From positions 523,635 through 587,634 of the forward strand of contig JADJOF010000004.1 in the NCBI GenBank assembly GCA_016713885.1: a DNA stretch of 64,000 nt, given 5' to 3'. Of this stretch, positions 26,129 to 33,927 are shown piece after piece. The translations under genes and the position numbers were made by a program. The DNA is from Bdellovibrionales bacterium (GTDB lineage: Bacteria > Bdellovibrionota > Bdellovibrionia > Bdellovibrionales > JAMPXM01). The notes below the pieces were generated by a model. It ran no database searches. It had not been told where the DNA came from and was given only the letters and a program-made list of their open reading frames with translations. Within the stretch, counting starts at the first letter, position 1; the number at the start of each line of letters is the position of its first letter.

Positions 26129-26977
26129 ATGGGTTTACGTATTAACACAAACGTAGCCTCATTGAATGCCCAGAGGAATTTGACGGGCACAAAATGGGGA
26201 CTGGACAAGAGTCTTGAACGCTTGTCGTCAGGTTACCGCATTAACCGTGCGGGTGACGATGCGGCGGGACTCGCGATCAGCGAAAACCTTCGCGCTCAGG
26301 TGCGAGGTCTCAAGCAAGCGTCGAGGAACGCGCAAGACGGTGTATCACTGGTACAGGTCGCAGAAGGCGGTCTGAACGAGATGAGCTCCATCTTGATTCG
26401 TCTCCGAGAACTTGCAGTTCAAGCCGCTTCCGACACTATCGGTCCGGTCGAGCGTCAGTTCCTGAACGTGGAATATGATCAGCTCGTATCCGAAATCGAT
26501 CGTATCGCCGATGCGACTGAATTTAACGGAACTCAACTCTTAAGTGGAACCGGTTCGGTACTCGACTTCCAAGTCGGTACTCGAAACGATCCAAATATCG
26601 ATCGACTCACCTTCGATGCGTCGAAAGCGGATGCGAACAGCGCCGCCCTCGGTGTGAATCTGACAAGCGTCGCTGATAAACCATCAGCACAGAACAGCTT
26701 GGCAGCCATCGACGCCGCTATTGTGAGTGTGTCGGCAATGCGAGCGGACTTTGGTGCAATCCAAAACCGTCTGCAGTCCACCATTGGCAATATCGCGGTC
26801 TCAGTTGAGAACTTGTCAGCTGCGAACTCACGGATTCGTGATGTCGACGTCGCTGAGGAAACTGCGGAACTCACTCGCAACAATATCTTGTTGCAAGCGG
26901 GCACATCGGTCCTTGCCCAAGCGAACCAGACATCGAACACAGCGCTCTCGCTCTTGAACAAAACGTTTCAGGGTTGA
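26129..26977 (+). CDS. fliC: Flagellin (first copy)
   Basis: A 282-residue flagellin made of the conserved D0/D1 helices only. The N terminus is MGLRINTNVASLNAQRNL followed by LERLSSGYRINRAGDDAAGLAIS; the C terminus is LTRNNILLQAGTSVLAQANQ. The central variable domain is nearly absent, so the filament surface should be smooth. A very strong RBS (GGGAGGAGG) precedes the ATG. The 266 bases upstream probably hold its promoter; I could not identify a convincing sigma-28 site. Two hairpins follow the stop. Confidence 0.96.
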   Translation: MGLRINTNVASLNAQRNLTGTKWGLDKSLERLSSGYRINRAGDDAAGLAISENLRAQVRGLKQASRNAQDGVSLVQVAEGGLNEMSSILIRLRELAVQAASDTIGPVERQFLNVEYDQLVSEIDRIADATEFNGTQLLSGTGSVLDFQVGTRNDPNIDRLTFDASKADANSAALGVNLTSVADKPSAQNSLAAIDAAIVSVSAMRADFGAIQNRLQSTIGNIAVSVENLSAANSRIRDVDVAEETAELTRNNILLQAGTSVLAQANQTSNTALSLLNKTFQG

Positions 26978-27000
26978 TGAACTCCGACTCCCGTGATGGC

Positions 27001-27036
27001 GGGCTCATGTAAACGTCGCGAGACGTTACTGAGCCC
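27001..27036 (+). terminator. Two-tier stem-loop after the first flagellin
   Basis: GGGCTCA pairs with TGAGCCC and, inside it, AACGTC pairs with GACGTT around a GCGA tetraloop. No T-run follows directly, so it may protect the mRNA 3' end as much as terminate. Confidence 0.5.
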
Positions 27037-27105
27037 GGCCCCACAAACTAGGATGAAGGCGATCGTCTTCTTTCTAGCGAACTGACTGAATCTGTTTCCT
27101 GCTTT

Positions 27106-27130
27106 TTAGGGGAGGTAATCCCTCCCCTAA
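27106..27130 (+). terminator. Likely Rho-independent terminator of the first flagellin
   Basis: A perfect 10-bp stem (TTAGGGGAGG and its complement) with a 5-base loop, preceded by a T-run and followed by TTTAG. Position and GC content fit a terminator. Confidence 0.6.
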
Positions 27131-27357
27131 TTTAGACAAGGAGACGGCGACATACTGTGTGCTCATCACTGTGCTCATCGTTGAGCCTGGATGGACATCG
27201 CTAACTGTGCGAAGCATCGCACTCGTTCTTCGCGCACGACTCTTCGTCATATAATACCCTTCTAAAAATCTAGACTTTTTCTCGACTCTCGCGATTTCAC
27301 GTTTATTCCGATGAGTCTATGGGGATGTGCATGAGCACTACTCCATTTAACAAACCT

Positions 27358-27376
27358 GAGACTCATGATGAGTCTC
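27358..27376. promoter_or_regulatory. Perfect palindrome upstream of the second flagellin
   Basis: GAGACTCA-TGA-TGAGTCTC, an 8-bp perfect inverted repeat with a 3-base spacer, 55 bases before the second flagellin ATG. It could be an operator or part of the 5' leader. Confidence 0.35.
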
Positions 27377-27431
27377 TTTGCCACGGTAGGCAGCGATCAC
27401 GGAGGAACGCACATGACACAAGGAGGATAGT

Positions 27432-28266
27432 ATGGGTTTGCGTATAGCAACCAACGTTGCGTCGTTGAACGCACAAAAAGAATTTGGTTGGAACGCAGAG
27501 GCAGTTGGATACGAGTCTTGCGCGATTGAGCTCAGGATATCGCATCAACAAAGCTGCAGATGATGCTGCGGGACTCGCGATTAGCGAGAACCTGAAAGGT
27601 CAGATTCGAGGCTTGAGACAAGCTTCGCGCAACTCGAACGACGGTATTTCGCTCGTTCAGGTTGCAGAAGGCGGTCTCACCGAAATCTCGAACATGCTCG
27701 TTCGCCTGCGCGAACTTGGTGTTCAAGCTTCGTCTGACACGATTGGTGACACAGAGAGAAAGTTCATCGATGTGGAATACCAGCAGCTCAAGTCCGAAAT
27801 TCAGCGGATCAGCGAAGTGACCAAGTTCAACGGTCGCGATCTTTTGAATGGTACGGGCGGCGTCATCGACATCCAAGTTGGTACGTACAACGATCCGTTT
27901 AAAGACCGGATTTCGTTCAACGCATCGGCAGCCAATTCGAGCCTCGAGTCCCTGGGACTCACAGCCGAATCGGTCGCGATGAAGGAGGCTGCACAGAATA
28001 GTTTGGACGTTTTGGACCGTGCGATGGTTTCGGTAAACGCAATTCGCGCCAACTTCGGCGCCATGCAGAACCGACTCCAGTCGACCGTAGCGAACCTCGC
28101 AGTTGCAGATGAGAACCTCTCAGCTGCCAACTCTCGAATCCGCGACGCCGATATCGCAGCGGAAAGTGCCGAACTCACGCGCAACAATATTTTGATGCAA
28201 GCGGGAGTCTCAGTACTGGGCCAAGCGAACAACATCTCAAACATCGCACTGAAGCTCTTGAGCTAA
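27432..28266 (+). CDS. fliC: Flagellin (second copy, frameshift near the start)
   Basis: A flagellin of about 277 residues if corrected, paralogous to the first. The start MGLRIATNVASLNAQK is read from the ATG at 27432, behind AAGGAGGA. After the A5 run at 27475-27479 the frame is off by one; with A4 it continues NLVGTQRQLDTSLARLSSGYRIN and then runs intact to the C-terminal LTRNNILMQAGVSVLGQAN. As given, only a shortened product lacking the first D0 helix could be made. The rest of the gene shows no decay, which favours sequencing error or very recent mutation. Confidence 0.9.
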
Positions 28267-28277
28267 GGAGTGATGCC

Positions 28278-28373
28278 ATGAGTGTGTACCGAACGAATGC
28301 GCTCGAATGGACCGCCAGTATCATGTTTGTCGGCCTCACCGTCGTCACCATGATCGTCGGCCTTGGAATCTGA
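28278..28373 (+). CDS. 31-residue single-helix membrane peptide downstream of flagellin
   Basis: A small frame 11 bases after the flagellin stop, with a good RBS (TAAGGAG) 8 bases before its ATG. The product starts MSVYRTNALEW and is then almost entirely a hydrophobic helix (FVGLTVVTMIVGLGI). No family recognised. Spacing, RBS and a membrane-helix composition support a real gene co-transcribed with the flagellin. It is followed within 7 bases by a long hairpin. Confidence 0.55.
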   Translation: MSVYRTNALEWTASIMFVGLTVVTMIVGLGI

Positions 28374-28379
28374 ACGGAA

Positions 28380-28434
28380 AGGTACCTTCTTCCTTTCCGC
28401 GACACATCTAGTCGCGGAAAGGAAGAAGGTACCT
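28380..28434. repeat. Long perfect hairpin, copy 1 (shared with 56761-56815)
   Basis: A perfect 24-bp stem with a 7-base loop (ACATCTA). The outer 17 bases of the arm, starting AGGTACCTTCTTCC, recur in a second hairpin at 56761-56815, while the loops and inner stems differ (though both inner arms end with a complementary GCGAC/GTCGC core). It sits directly after a short gene and may act as a terminator or as a dispersed palindromic repeat. Confidence 0.8.
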
Positions 28435-28440
28435 AAAAGC

Positions 28441-28464
28441 GAAGGGGCCTCCCAAGGCCCTTTC
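28441..28464. terminator. Probable bidirectional terminator
   Basis: GAAGGGGCCT and AGGCCCTTTC form a 10-bp stem with one mismatch around CCCA. It lies between the flagellin transcript and the convergent cytochrome b-like operon, so it could end both. Confidence 0.5.
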
Positions 28465-28527
28465 TTCATTCTGACCGCCCACCGGCCACTACCGCCGGCA
28501 CACCTTTGCCGCCAAGAAAGCGGTGCG

Positions 28528-28947
28528 TCATGAATGCCGCTTCTGCTTGAGATGAATCAGGTAGCCCATAAGCCAAAGGATCGACGTCCCCAGGTGAACC
28601 CACTTCCAAATCTGAAGCGCCGAAGGTTCCGTGACGATTTGAATGATGACTCCGGATAAAATCATCGGCCACGCAGAAAACAAGAGAATTGTTCCTGTCC
28701 GGCGCCGGGTAGCGATCGGACTTTTGTACATAAGCCAGGCGTGATTCATCCAGATCATGCCGCAGCCAAAAACAAGAAGTGGTGCAAAGAGAATATGTAG
28801 CTGCTGAAGAAACGGCTGATACGGGCTGTTGATGTTGGAATACTCGTCAATAGGCTGCCCGCAGTAAATAAAATAGGCGTAGATAAGACCCGTCACTCCG
28901 ACGAGGAAGTTCGCAGAATGGAGATACCACGCCTGGCCCTTCTTCAC
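28528..28947 (-). CDS. Four-helix cytochrome b-like membrane protein
   Basis: A 139-residue inner-membrane protein with four hydrophobic helices. His residues at about 10, 51, 69, 118 and 132 fall in or at the ends of the helices, which suits a small b-type cytochrome of the b561/DUF4405 kind. The GTG start overlaps the stop of the FMN-binding gene as GTGA. In this operon it would pass quinol electrons across the membrane to the periplasmic FMN protein. The heme is inferred from His positions only. Confidence 0.6.
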   Translation of the reverse strand: MKKGQAWYLHSANFLVGVTGLIYAYFIYCGQPIDEYSNINSPYQPFLQQLHILFAPLLVFGCGMIWMNHAWLMYKSPIATRRRTGTILLFSAWPMILSGVIIQIVTEPSALQIWKWVHLGTSILWLMGYLIHLKQKRHS

Positions 28948-29495
28948 TGTGCACCACCACTCTTAAGCGACTGATTCAATACCTGGTGCAACGCTAAAAC
29001 TCTCCTCGAAGCTCCGACCGTGGCACGAGCTGTGAGCGTCGATCCGGCAACCAGCGCAATTCCCTTTTTCAAATTCAATTCATCGTCCAGAGAACGACCG
29101 ACAAAAAGCCCATACCACTTTTCCTTCGGCATGTGCTCTGGCGGCTCATTGAAGTTCAAAACTTCAATTCGACGAATTTTGTCTGCCGTATCGACGACAA
29201 TAAGCAATGTCTCCGTCTTGGACCGAACTCGATGCACATCAACATACGCTGCACCGTCTGTCTCACCGCCACACTTTGCCACATATCGCAGGACAAGCTT
29301 TGACGGCATTTCATAGCCCGAGAGGCTTTGAATCGCGGCCATTTTCTTATCATCTAAAAAAACATTCTCTTTTTTCGGTGCACACGTTCCAAACGCCGAG
29401 CGTGCCGCTTCGTCTGAGGTGAGCTGAGAACTCGCCCAAACCACATGCGGAACAAACACACCGAGCGCGACCAACAAAAAGGCCTTAGAACACAT
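28944..29495 (-). CDS. Periplasmic FMN-binding-domain protein
   Basis: About 183 residues with a signal peptide (hydrophobic AFLLVALGVFV, cleavage near VWASS). The C-terminal part, VAGSTLTARATVGASRRVLAL, matches the FMN_bind domain in which a Thr in a G-A/S-T motif carries covalent FMN. An apbE gene two genes upstream in the same operon encodes the enzyme that makes that bond. The ATG at 29495 overlaps the porin stop region and directly opens the signal peptide. Confidence 0.7.
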   Translation of the reverse strand: MCSKAFLLVALGVFVPHVVWASSQLTSDEAARSAFGTCAPKKENVFLDDKKMAAIQSLSGYEMPSKLVLRYVAKCGGETDGAAYVDVHRVRSKTETLLIVVDTADKIRRIEVLNFNEPPEHMPKEKWYGLFVGRSLDDELNLKKGIALVAGSTLTARATVGASRRVLALHQVLNQSLKSGGAQ

Positions 29496-30780
29496 ATCCG
29501 AGCAGAACATTGTATTGGTTGATACCGGTTCCATCCTGCTTCTCGTAGTCCTGAAAATCGACTTTCACAACCACTTGATCGATTGGCTTATAGGAAAATC
29601 CAACGGTTGTAATCGTGACCTGATTCGCACCGCTGCGCGCGTATCCAAGTGGAACCTCAGCCTGAGTGTCGAGCTGCTCCCAGCGCGCAAACGGTGTGAA
29701 GGAGTTCAACGTTCCAGCCAAGACATCGTAACCAGCTTGCACATAATGTCCCGTCAAAAGAGATCCAATTGAGTTACTACCGGTGAGCGGCGCCGCAGCA
29801 CCTGTGGAACTCAGCTCAGCGGCGTTTAACTCGGCCACGTGGTCAAGTTTCGCCATTGTCGCCATACCCCTAAGCTCAAAAGCCCCCACGCGCCAGTCGG
29901 CGTGAAGGTCATAGATCTGCGTGTCAACACTCGGAACGCCAGCGCCCGACCCCGCCGCCGGATAGAAGCTTGACGGTCCGGAGTACGCCGATACTCCGAC
30001 GAGAAGTCCTTCCACTCCGGTGTAGTCCAAGCGACCGACGAGCGAAAACTGGTCGGCTTTCGCACTAGCTCCTTTTTGACGACCGTTTCGCAAACCTGAC
30101 GCAGAAAATCCATCGGCATTGAGACCGTTCACGAGATACGCACGATAGCTAAACGAACCCACGTCGCCAAAAACTCCAACGCCATTCTCTCGCCAAGTGC
30201 TTGGAATAATCGAATTCTCTGTGTCAGGACGACGCGCGCCTAGGAAAGTCGTCGGCTCGTGTCCCTCATTGATAAAGCCCATTGGCAAAAGCAACAGGCC
30301 CGCGCGCACATTGAACTCCGGTTGTGCGAGATAGTCGATGTAAGCGAACTCGGCCGAAACCTCCCCGCCTTTACCGGTCGATGCGTGTTCAAATTCGACT
30401 TCAGTGTTCAACAAGAACTTCTCGTTAAAGCGATAGCCAAAATAGACGACGGCCCGCAGGAAGTCGATCTGATCGGCTGTCGTTACGCCAGTGCCGTTAT
30501 CCTTCTCACTCGCGTAGTTCTGATACAGCATCTCACCATAGCCGCCGATCGACACACCCTTCGATGTGCGATAAACCCGCGACGCCGAGGGCCCAAGACC
30601 TGTACGTATAGAGGACTCGCGGCTCTCATTCGTTTCACCTTGTTTGAGACGATTCACTTCATCGGCGAGAACACTCAAGCGCGCGGCCAGTTCATCGTTA
30701 CTCACGGCATCGGCGGCCCCGGATTGAAAGGATAAACTCAAAATAAAACCACTCAATACGGCAATCGCTCGGAATTTCAT
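29485..30780 (-). CDS. Outer-membrane porin
   Basis: About 431 residues. A signal peptide is followed by a short coiled-coil (LAARLSVLADEVNRLKQ) and a long beta-barrel with alternating strands, ending in the terminal aromatic (LLGYVF) typical of outer-membrane proteins. It resembles phosphate-selective porin O/P-like barrels. The ATG overlaps the apbE stop as ATGA. In the flavin operon it may let a soluble acceptor or metal reach the periplasm. Confidence 0.75.
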   Translation of the reverse strand: MKFRAIAVLSGFILSLSFQSGAADAVSNDELAARLSVLADEVNRLKQGETNESRESSIRTGLGPSASRVYRTSKGVSIGGYGEMLYQNYASEKDNGTGVTTADQIDFLRAVVYFGYRFNEKFLLNTEVEFEHASTGKGGEVSAEFAYIDYLAQPEFNVRAGLLLLPMGFINEGHEPTTFLGARRPDTENSIIPSTWRENGVGVFGDVGSFSYRAYLVNGLNADGFSASGLRNGRQKGASAKADQFSLVGRLDYTGVEGLLVGVSAYSGPSSFYPAAGSGAGVPSVDTQIYDLHADWRVGAFELRGMATMAKLDHVAELNAAELSSTGAAAPLTGSNSIGSLLTGHYVQAGYDVLAGTLNSFTPFARWEQLDTQAEVPLGYARSGANQVTITTVGFSYKPIDQVVVKVDFQDYEKQDGTGINQYNVLLGYVF

Positions 30781-31772
30781 GTGGACTCCTTGAAGTAAGT
30801 CGAGATGTCGTCCACCCCACAAATGAAGTGAACCTCTTTTTGATTTTCTATTTTCGATTTCAACGCGCAGCTCGCATAGATGTTGCCGCCAGAGCGCACC
30901 ACCAACTGCACGTCGGGAGGGCGCAAACTCCACGCGAATGCCCGCTTAGGGCCCATCACATAAGGTCCCGTCGAAAGACAGTCCGCGCGAAGAGCCGAGT
31001 CCGTCCACACCGACAGCTGACCAAAATTGCGAGCTGAACGCCCTGTCGCCGGATCCAAAATATGTCCTGGGCGGTGATCGTGTCCGGATGTAGAGATCGA
31101 CCCGCGATCAATCGAGAGCGCAAGCGTGCCAAGATCTGTGCGAATCGGAGCCCCTTGAGACACGGCTAACTGCCCACCAAGATTGATAACCACACGAACG
31201 TCATTTGCGACAGAAGCTCGAAGTGCGCGATCAAGGGCAGCACCCTTACCAAAACCGCCCTCTTCCCAATCGCTGCCGCCAATGCGCCTTGTCACTTTGT
31301 CGCCATCAACGACAAAGGCCGTTTCATCTCGCGGGCGCAAAGCGCGATTCACTTCGGTCGGGCTCGGTTCACCAACGGACTTTGGATCTCGCAGCTTCCA
31401 CACTGTAATCAGTTTTCCGAGCAAAGGATTGAAAAGCCCTTCGGTACTCTCCTGGCATTTCAATGCCTCACTCAAATCGGCGGCAAGCTGCTGCGAAGCT
31501 TTGTACGACGATCCAGTTTTCAACTTATTGATCCGCGAGAGCGGAGACTCACTCTTCCACGTCGATAGCTCGGCATCTGTTGCTTCGAGTTCTTTGACAA
31601 TGCGCTCGCTTGCCACCGCCGCTCGTTCACGAGTCGGCGCCGTCACCGCAATATGAACATAGGTTCCCATCAGCGAAAGATTCCGCTCAAGACTCACCGC
31701 CTCCGAGCCCCACGTAACGAGGGGCCACAGAACGACGGAGACACATATGCTTCGAATTAGTCTTCGCCTCAT
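30777..31772 (-). CDS. apbE: FAD:protein FMN transferase ApbE
   Basis: A 331-residue exported flavin transferase. It has an N-terminal hydrophobic signal, the MGTYVHIAV strand, INKL after the SPLSRI turn, GGFGKGAALDRA, VVINLGGQL and a STSGHDHRPGHILDP box that matches the conserved GDYERYFIxxGxRYxHIxDP-type region. It attaches FMN to a Thr of target proteins in the periplasm. First gene of the operon apbE-porin-FMN_bind-cytochrome b. Confidence 0.88.
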   Translation of the reverse strand: MRRRLIRSICVSVVLWPLVTWGSEAVSLERNLSLMGTYVHIAVTAPTRERAAVASERIVKELEATDAELSTWKSESPLSRINKLKTGSSYKASQQLAADLSEALKCQESTEGLFNPLLGKLITVWKLRDPKSVGEPSPTEVNRALRPRDETAFVVDGDKVTRRIGGSDWEEGGFGKGAALDRALRASVANDVRVVINLGGQLAVSQGAPIRTDLGTLALSIDRGSISTSGHDHRPGHILDPATGRSARNFGQLSVWTDSALRADCLSTGPYVMGPKRAFAWSLRPPDVQLVVRSGGNIYASCALKSKIENQKEVHFICGVDDISTYFKEST

Positions 31773-31958
31773 GCGAGCGGAAACTAGGAGGTTCAGTCCA
31801 CCAATTCAATCAGTTGCCCTAATTGAAAATCAACTGACCGGTCCCATCGCTTTCGCCGGCACGTTTCTTCCTCTAACCAGGCACGATATCAGGAGATTTT
31901 ACCCAAACGCTTCTAAACACGAAATGAACTGACGATTTCCGTCACCGAAGGAGTAAAA

Positions 31959-32264
31959 ATGAAAAAAGCATTCCTCACATTGGCCACGATAGTCGCCGCA
32001 CTCAGCATGACAGCTGGCGCTCAAGCCGCTGCTTCATGTGAGAAAGAGGCCCAGGCCGCCGGCGAAGACTTCGCTACGAAATATATGGATATCGGCGTCA
32101 TTCCAGCCAATACAATCATGGCCCTACAATCCCGAGGTAGCGAAGATCTGGTTTACTACGCCGTGATGACAGTCAATCACGATGCGACTCGCTTTCGCTC
32201 TGTCAGAGTCGGCGTCAATCCAAACCGTCTCTGCCAAATTCAATCGCTCGAAGCGGCGGATTAG
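31959..32264 (+). CDS. Small exported protein, 101 aa
   Basis: A signal peptide (cleavage near AQAAA) precedes about 77 residues with two Cys, probably forming one disulfide. No family recognised. RBS AAGGAG lies 8 bases before the ATG. The product is divergent from apbE and convergent with ubiB. Confidence 0.6.
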   Translation: MKKAFLTLATIVAALSMTAGAQAAASCEKEAQAAGEDFATKYMDIGVIPANTIMALQSRGSEDLVYYAVMTVNHDATRFRSVRVGVNPNRLCQIQSLEAAD

Positions 32265-32268
32265 ACTA

Positions 32269-33927
32269 CTACTTCTTCATGTAGTTGCGGAAGGCGGCAA
32301 GGCCCAGGGCCCCCGCCATTCCAAAGAAGATCGCACTCAACACTGGAATATCAAAAACCAGATGACCGCGTTCTAAAAACATCAGCGCACTGCCTGAAAC
32401 AATCAGGCTTCCAATCACAAGTCCCAAAAAAATAATATTCGACGAGCTCTCCATCGAACGCTTCACTTCTTCAAGCTCGACAAGACTCAATCGAAACGCA
32501 AAATCAGGATGATTCACTCGGCGCACGAACTGACGCAATTGACGAGGCAATGTCTTTAACAAAATCGCGCTATCGCGACCAAACCCGAGAGCGTCTTCTT
32601 TCCAACGCTGAGGATCGGTCTTCGCTGAAACCAGTTCACCTGCAAACTCAAGCGCGTGCGGCAGAAGATCAAAGTCGCTTTGAATCACACGACCCATGCC
32701 CTCAACCGTCACGATCGATTTAAAGAACAGCATGAGTTCACTCGGCAGAACAAGCTTATGCCTCGCCGCAACTGCCGTGCTCCCCATTAACAATCGACCA
32801 AGATCGACGTTCTTGAGGTTCAGGCCAAAATGCGGCGCCAAAAGATCTTGGAGATCTTTTGCAAACTGATCGATATCAATCTGATCACTAAAGGGCGCAG
32901 CCTCAACATACTCATAGGCCAATCGCTCATAGTCTTCAGTGTAGAGAGCCACAAACATATTGGCGATCGAATCGCGAACACGTCGGTTCAATCGGCCAAC
33001 GATGCCAAAGTCGATCAAGCCAATGCGATTATCGGGCAGAATAAAGAGGTTCCCGGCGTGTAGATCGCCGTGAAAAAATCCGTGAACGAAAACCTGTTTG
33101 AAGTAACAGCGAATTCCCGCCCGCATGACAGCCGTACGATCAAGACCCGTCTGTAAAAGCGACGAAGGCTGCGAAAGTGGAACTCCCTGCAAGGCTTCAA
33201 GAACAACGACCTTCTTGCCTGAAAACTCGGAGTACACATGGGGAATTTTGACCGTCGGATCGTCGCGAAAGTTTTGTTGAAAACGACGGATATTGTTCGC
33301 TTCGACAACAAAGTTTGTCTCAAGCTCAAGCGTCTTGAAGAACTCATCGACAATTCCAACCGGATTAAAGACAGCGGCTTCGGGCACAAACGCGTGCAGG
33401 CGCTCGGCCAAAAAATAGAGGACGCCGACGTCGTTCCGAATAACCTCTAAAATTCCAGGTCGCTGCACCTTGACGACGACGTTCGATCCGTCGCGCAGAA
33501 CTGCTCGATACACCTGCGCGATGCTGGCTGCGCCAATCGGAGCCTCATCAAACTCGCTGAAGACGCGAGAAAGATCCGGACCGTACTGTTCGTGCAATGT
33601 TTCGCGCATGTTCGCAAACGGAAGTGTCGCGACCTGATCGTGCAGACGCTTAAACTCTTCAACAAATTCTTCAGGTACCAAATCAGGGCGCGTCGCGAGC
33701 AACTGCCCGAGCTTTACAAAAGTCGGCCCAAGCTCTTCAAACGCCATCCGCAAGCGTTCTGCTGGGGTGAACTTCTCGTCGTCAATTCCGCTCAGTCGCT
33801 CAATGAGAAAGCGACCGAGCCGAATGCGTTCAGCCACATTCTGAAACCCATAACGAGCAAAAACGCTGACAATCGTGCGCAGGCGCGCAGCATTCTGCAA
33901 TGCTGAACCTCCGCGCCTCGTGCTCAC
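32269..33927 (-). CDS. ubiB: UbiB/ABC1-family atypical kinase
   Basis: A 552-residue protein of the ADCK/UbiB family that supports ubiquinone synthesis. The KxGQ motif (FVKLGQLLATRPDLVP), the Ala-rich nucleotide loop (GAASIAQVYRA), the ExD region, the catalytic FHGDLHAGNLF and the metal-binding DFG (LIDFGIVGRL) are all present. Two membrane helices end the protein. The GTG start overlaps the rnr stop as GTGA, so the two are coupled. Confidence 0.92.
   Translation of the reverse strand: MSTRRGGSALQNAARLRTIVSVFARYGFQNVAERIRLGRFLIERLSGIDDEKFTPAERLRMAFEELGPTFVKLGQLLATRPDLVPEEFVEEFKRLHDQVATLPFANMRETLHEQYGPDLSRVFSEFDEAPIGAASIAQVYRAVLRDGSNVVVKVQRPGILEVIRNDVGVLYFLAERLHAFVPEAAVFNPVGIVDEFFKTLELETNFVVEANNIRRFQQNFRDDPTVKIPHVYSEFSGKKVVVLEALQGVPLSQPSSLLQTGLDRTAVMRAGIRCYFKQVFVHGFFHGDLHAGNLFILPDNRIGLIDFGIVGRLNRRVRDSIANMFVALYTEDYERLAYEYVEAAPFSDQIDIDQFAKDLQDLLAPHFGLNLKNVDLGRLLMGSTAVAARHKLVLPSELMLFFKSIVTVEGMGRVIQSDFDLLPHALEFAGELVSAKTDPQRWKEDALGFGRDSAILLKTLPRQLRQFVRRVNHPDFAFRLSLVELEEVKRSMESSSNIIFLGLVIGSLIVSGSALMFLERGHLVFDIPVLSAIFFGMAGALGLAAFRNYMKK

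Larger units (their letters stand above)
26978..27431. other. Intergenic region between the two flagellin genes
   Basis: A 454-base stretch without a supported gene. It contains two hairpins close to the first flagellin stop (listed separately), a short direct repeat (TGTGCTCATC twice near 27158-27179), a perfect palindrome at 27358-27376 and the RBS of the second flagellin (AAGGAGGA). Confidence 0.6.

Noticed and set aside
27155..27182. Short direct repeat TGTGCTCATC near flagellin 1
   Set aside because: Two imperfect units of 10 bases with no further copies; no function can be argued from them.
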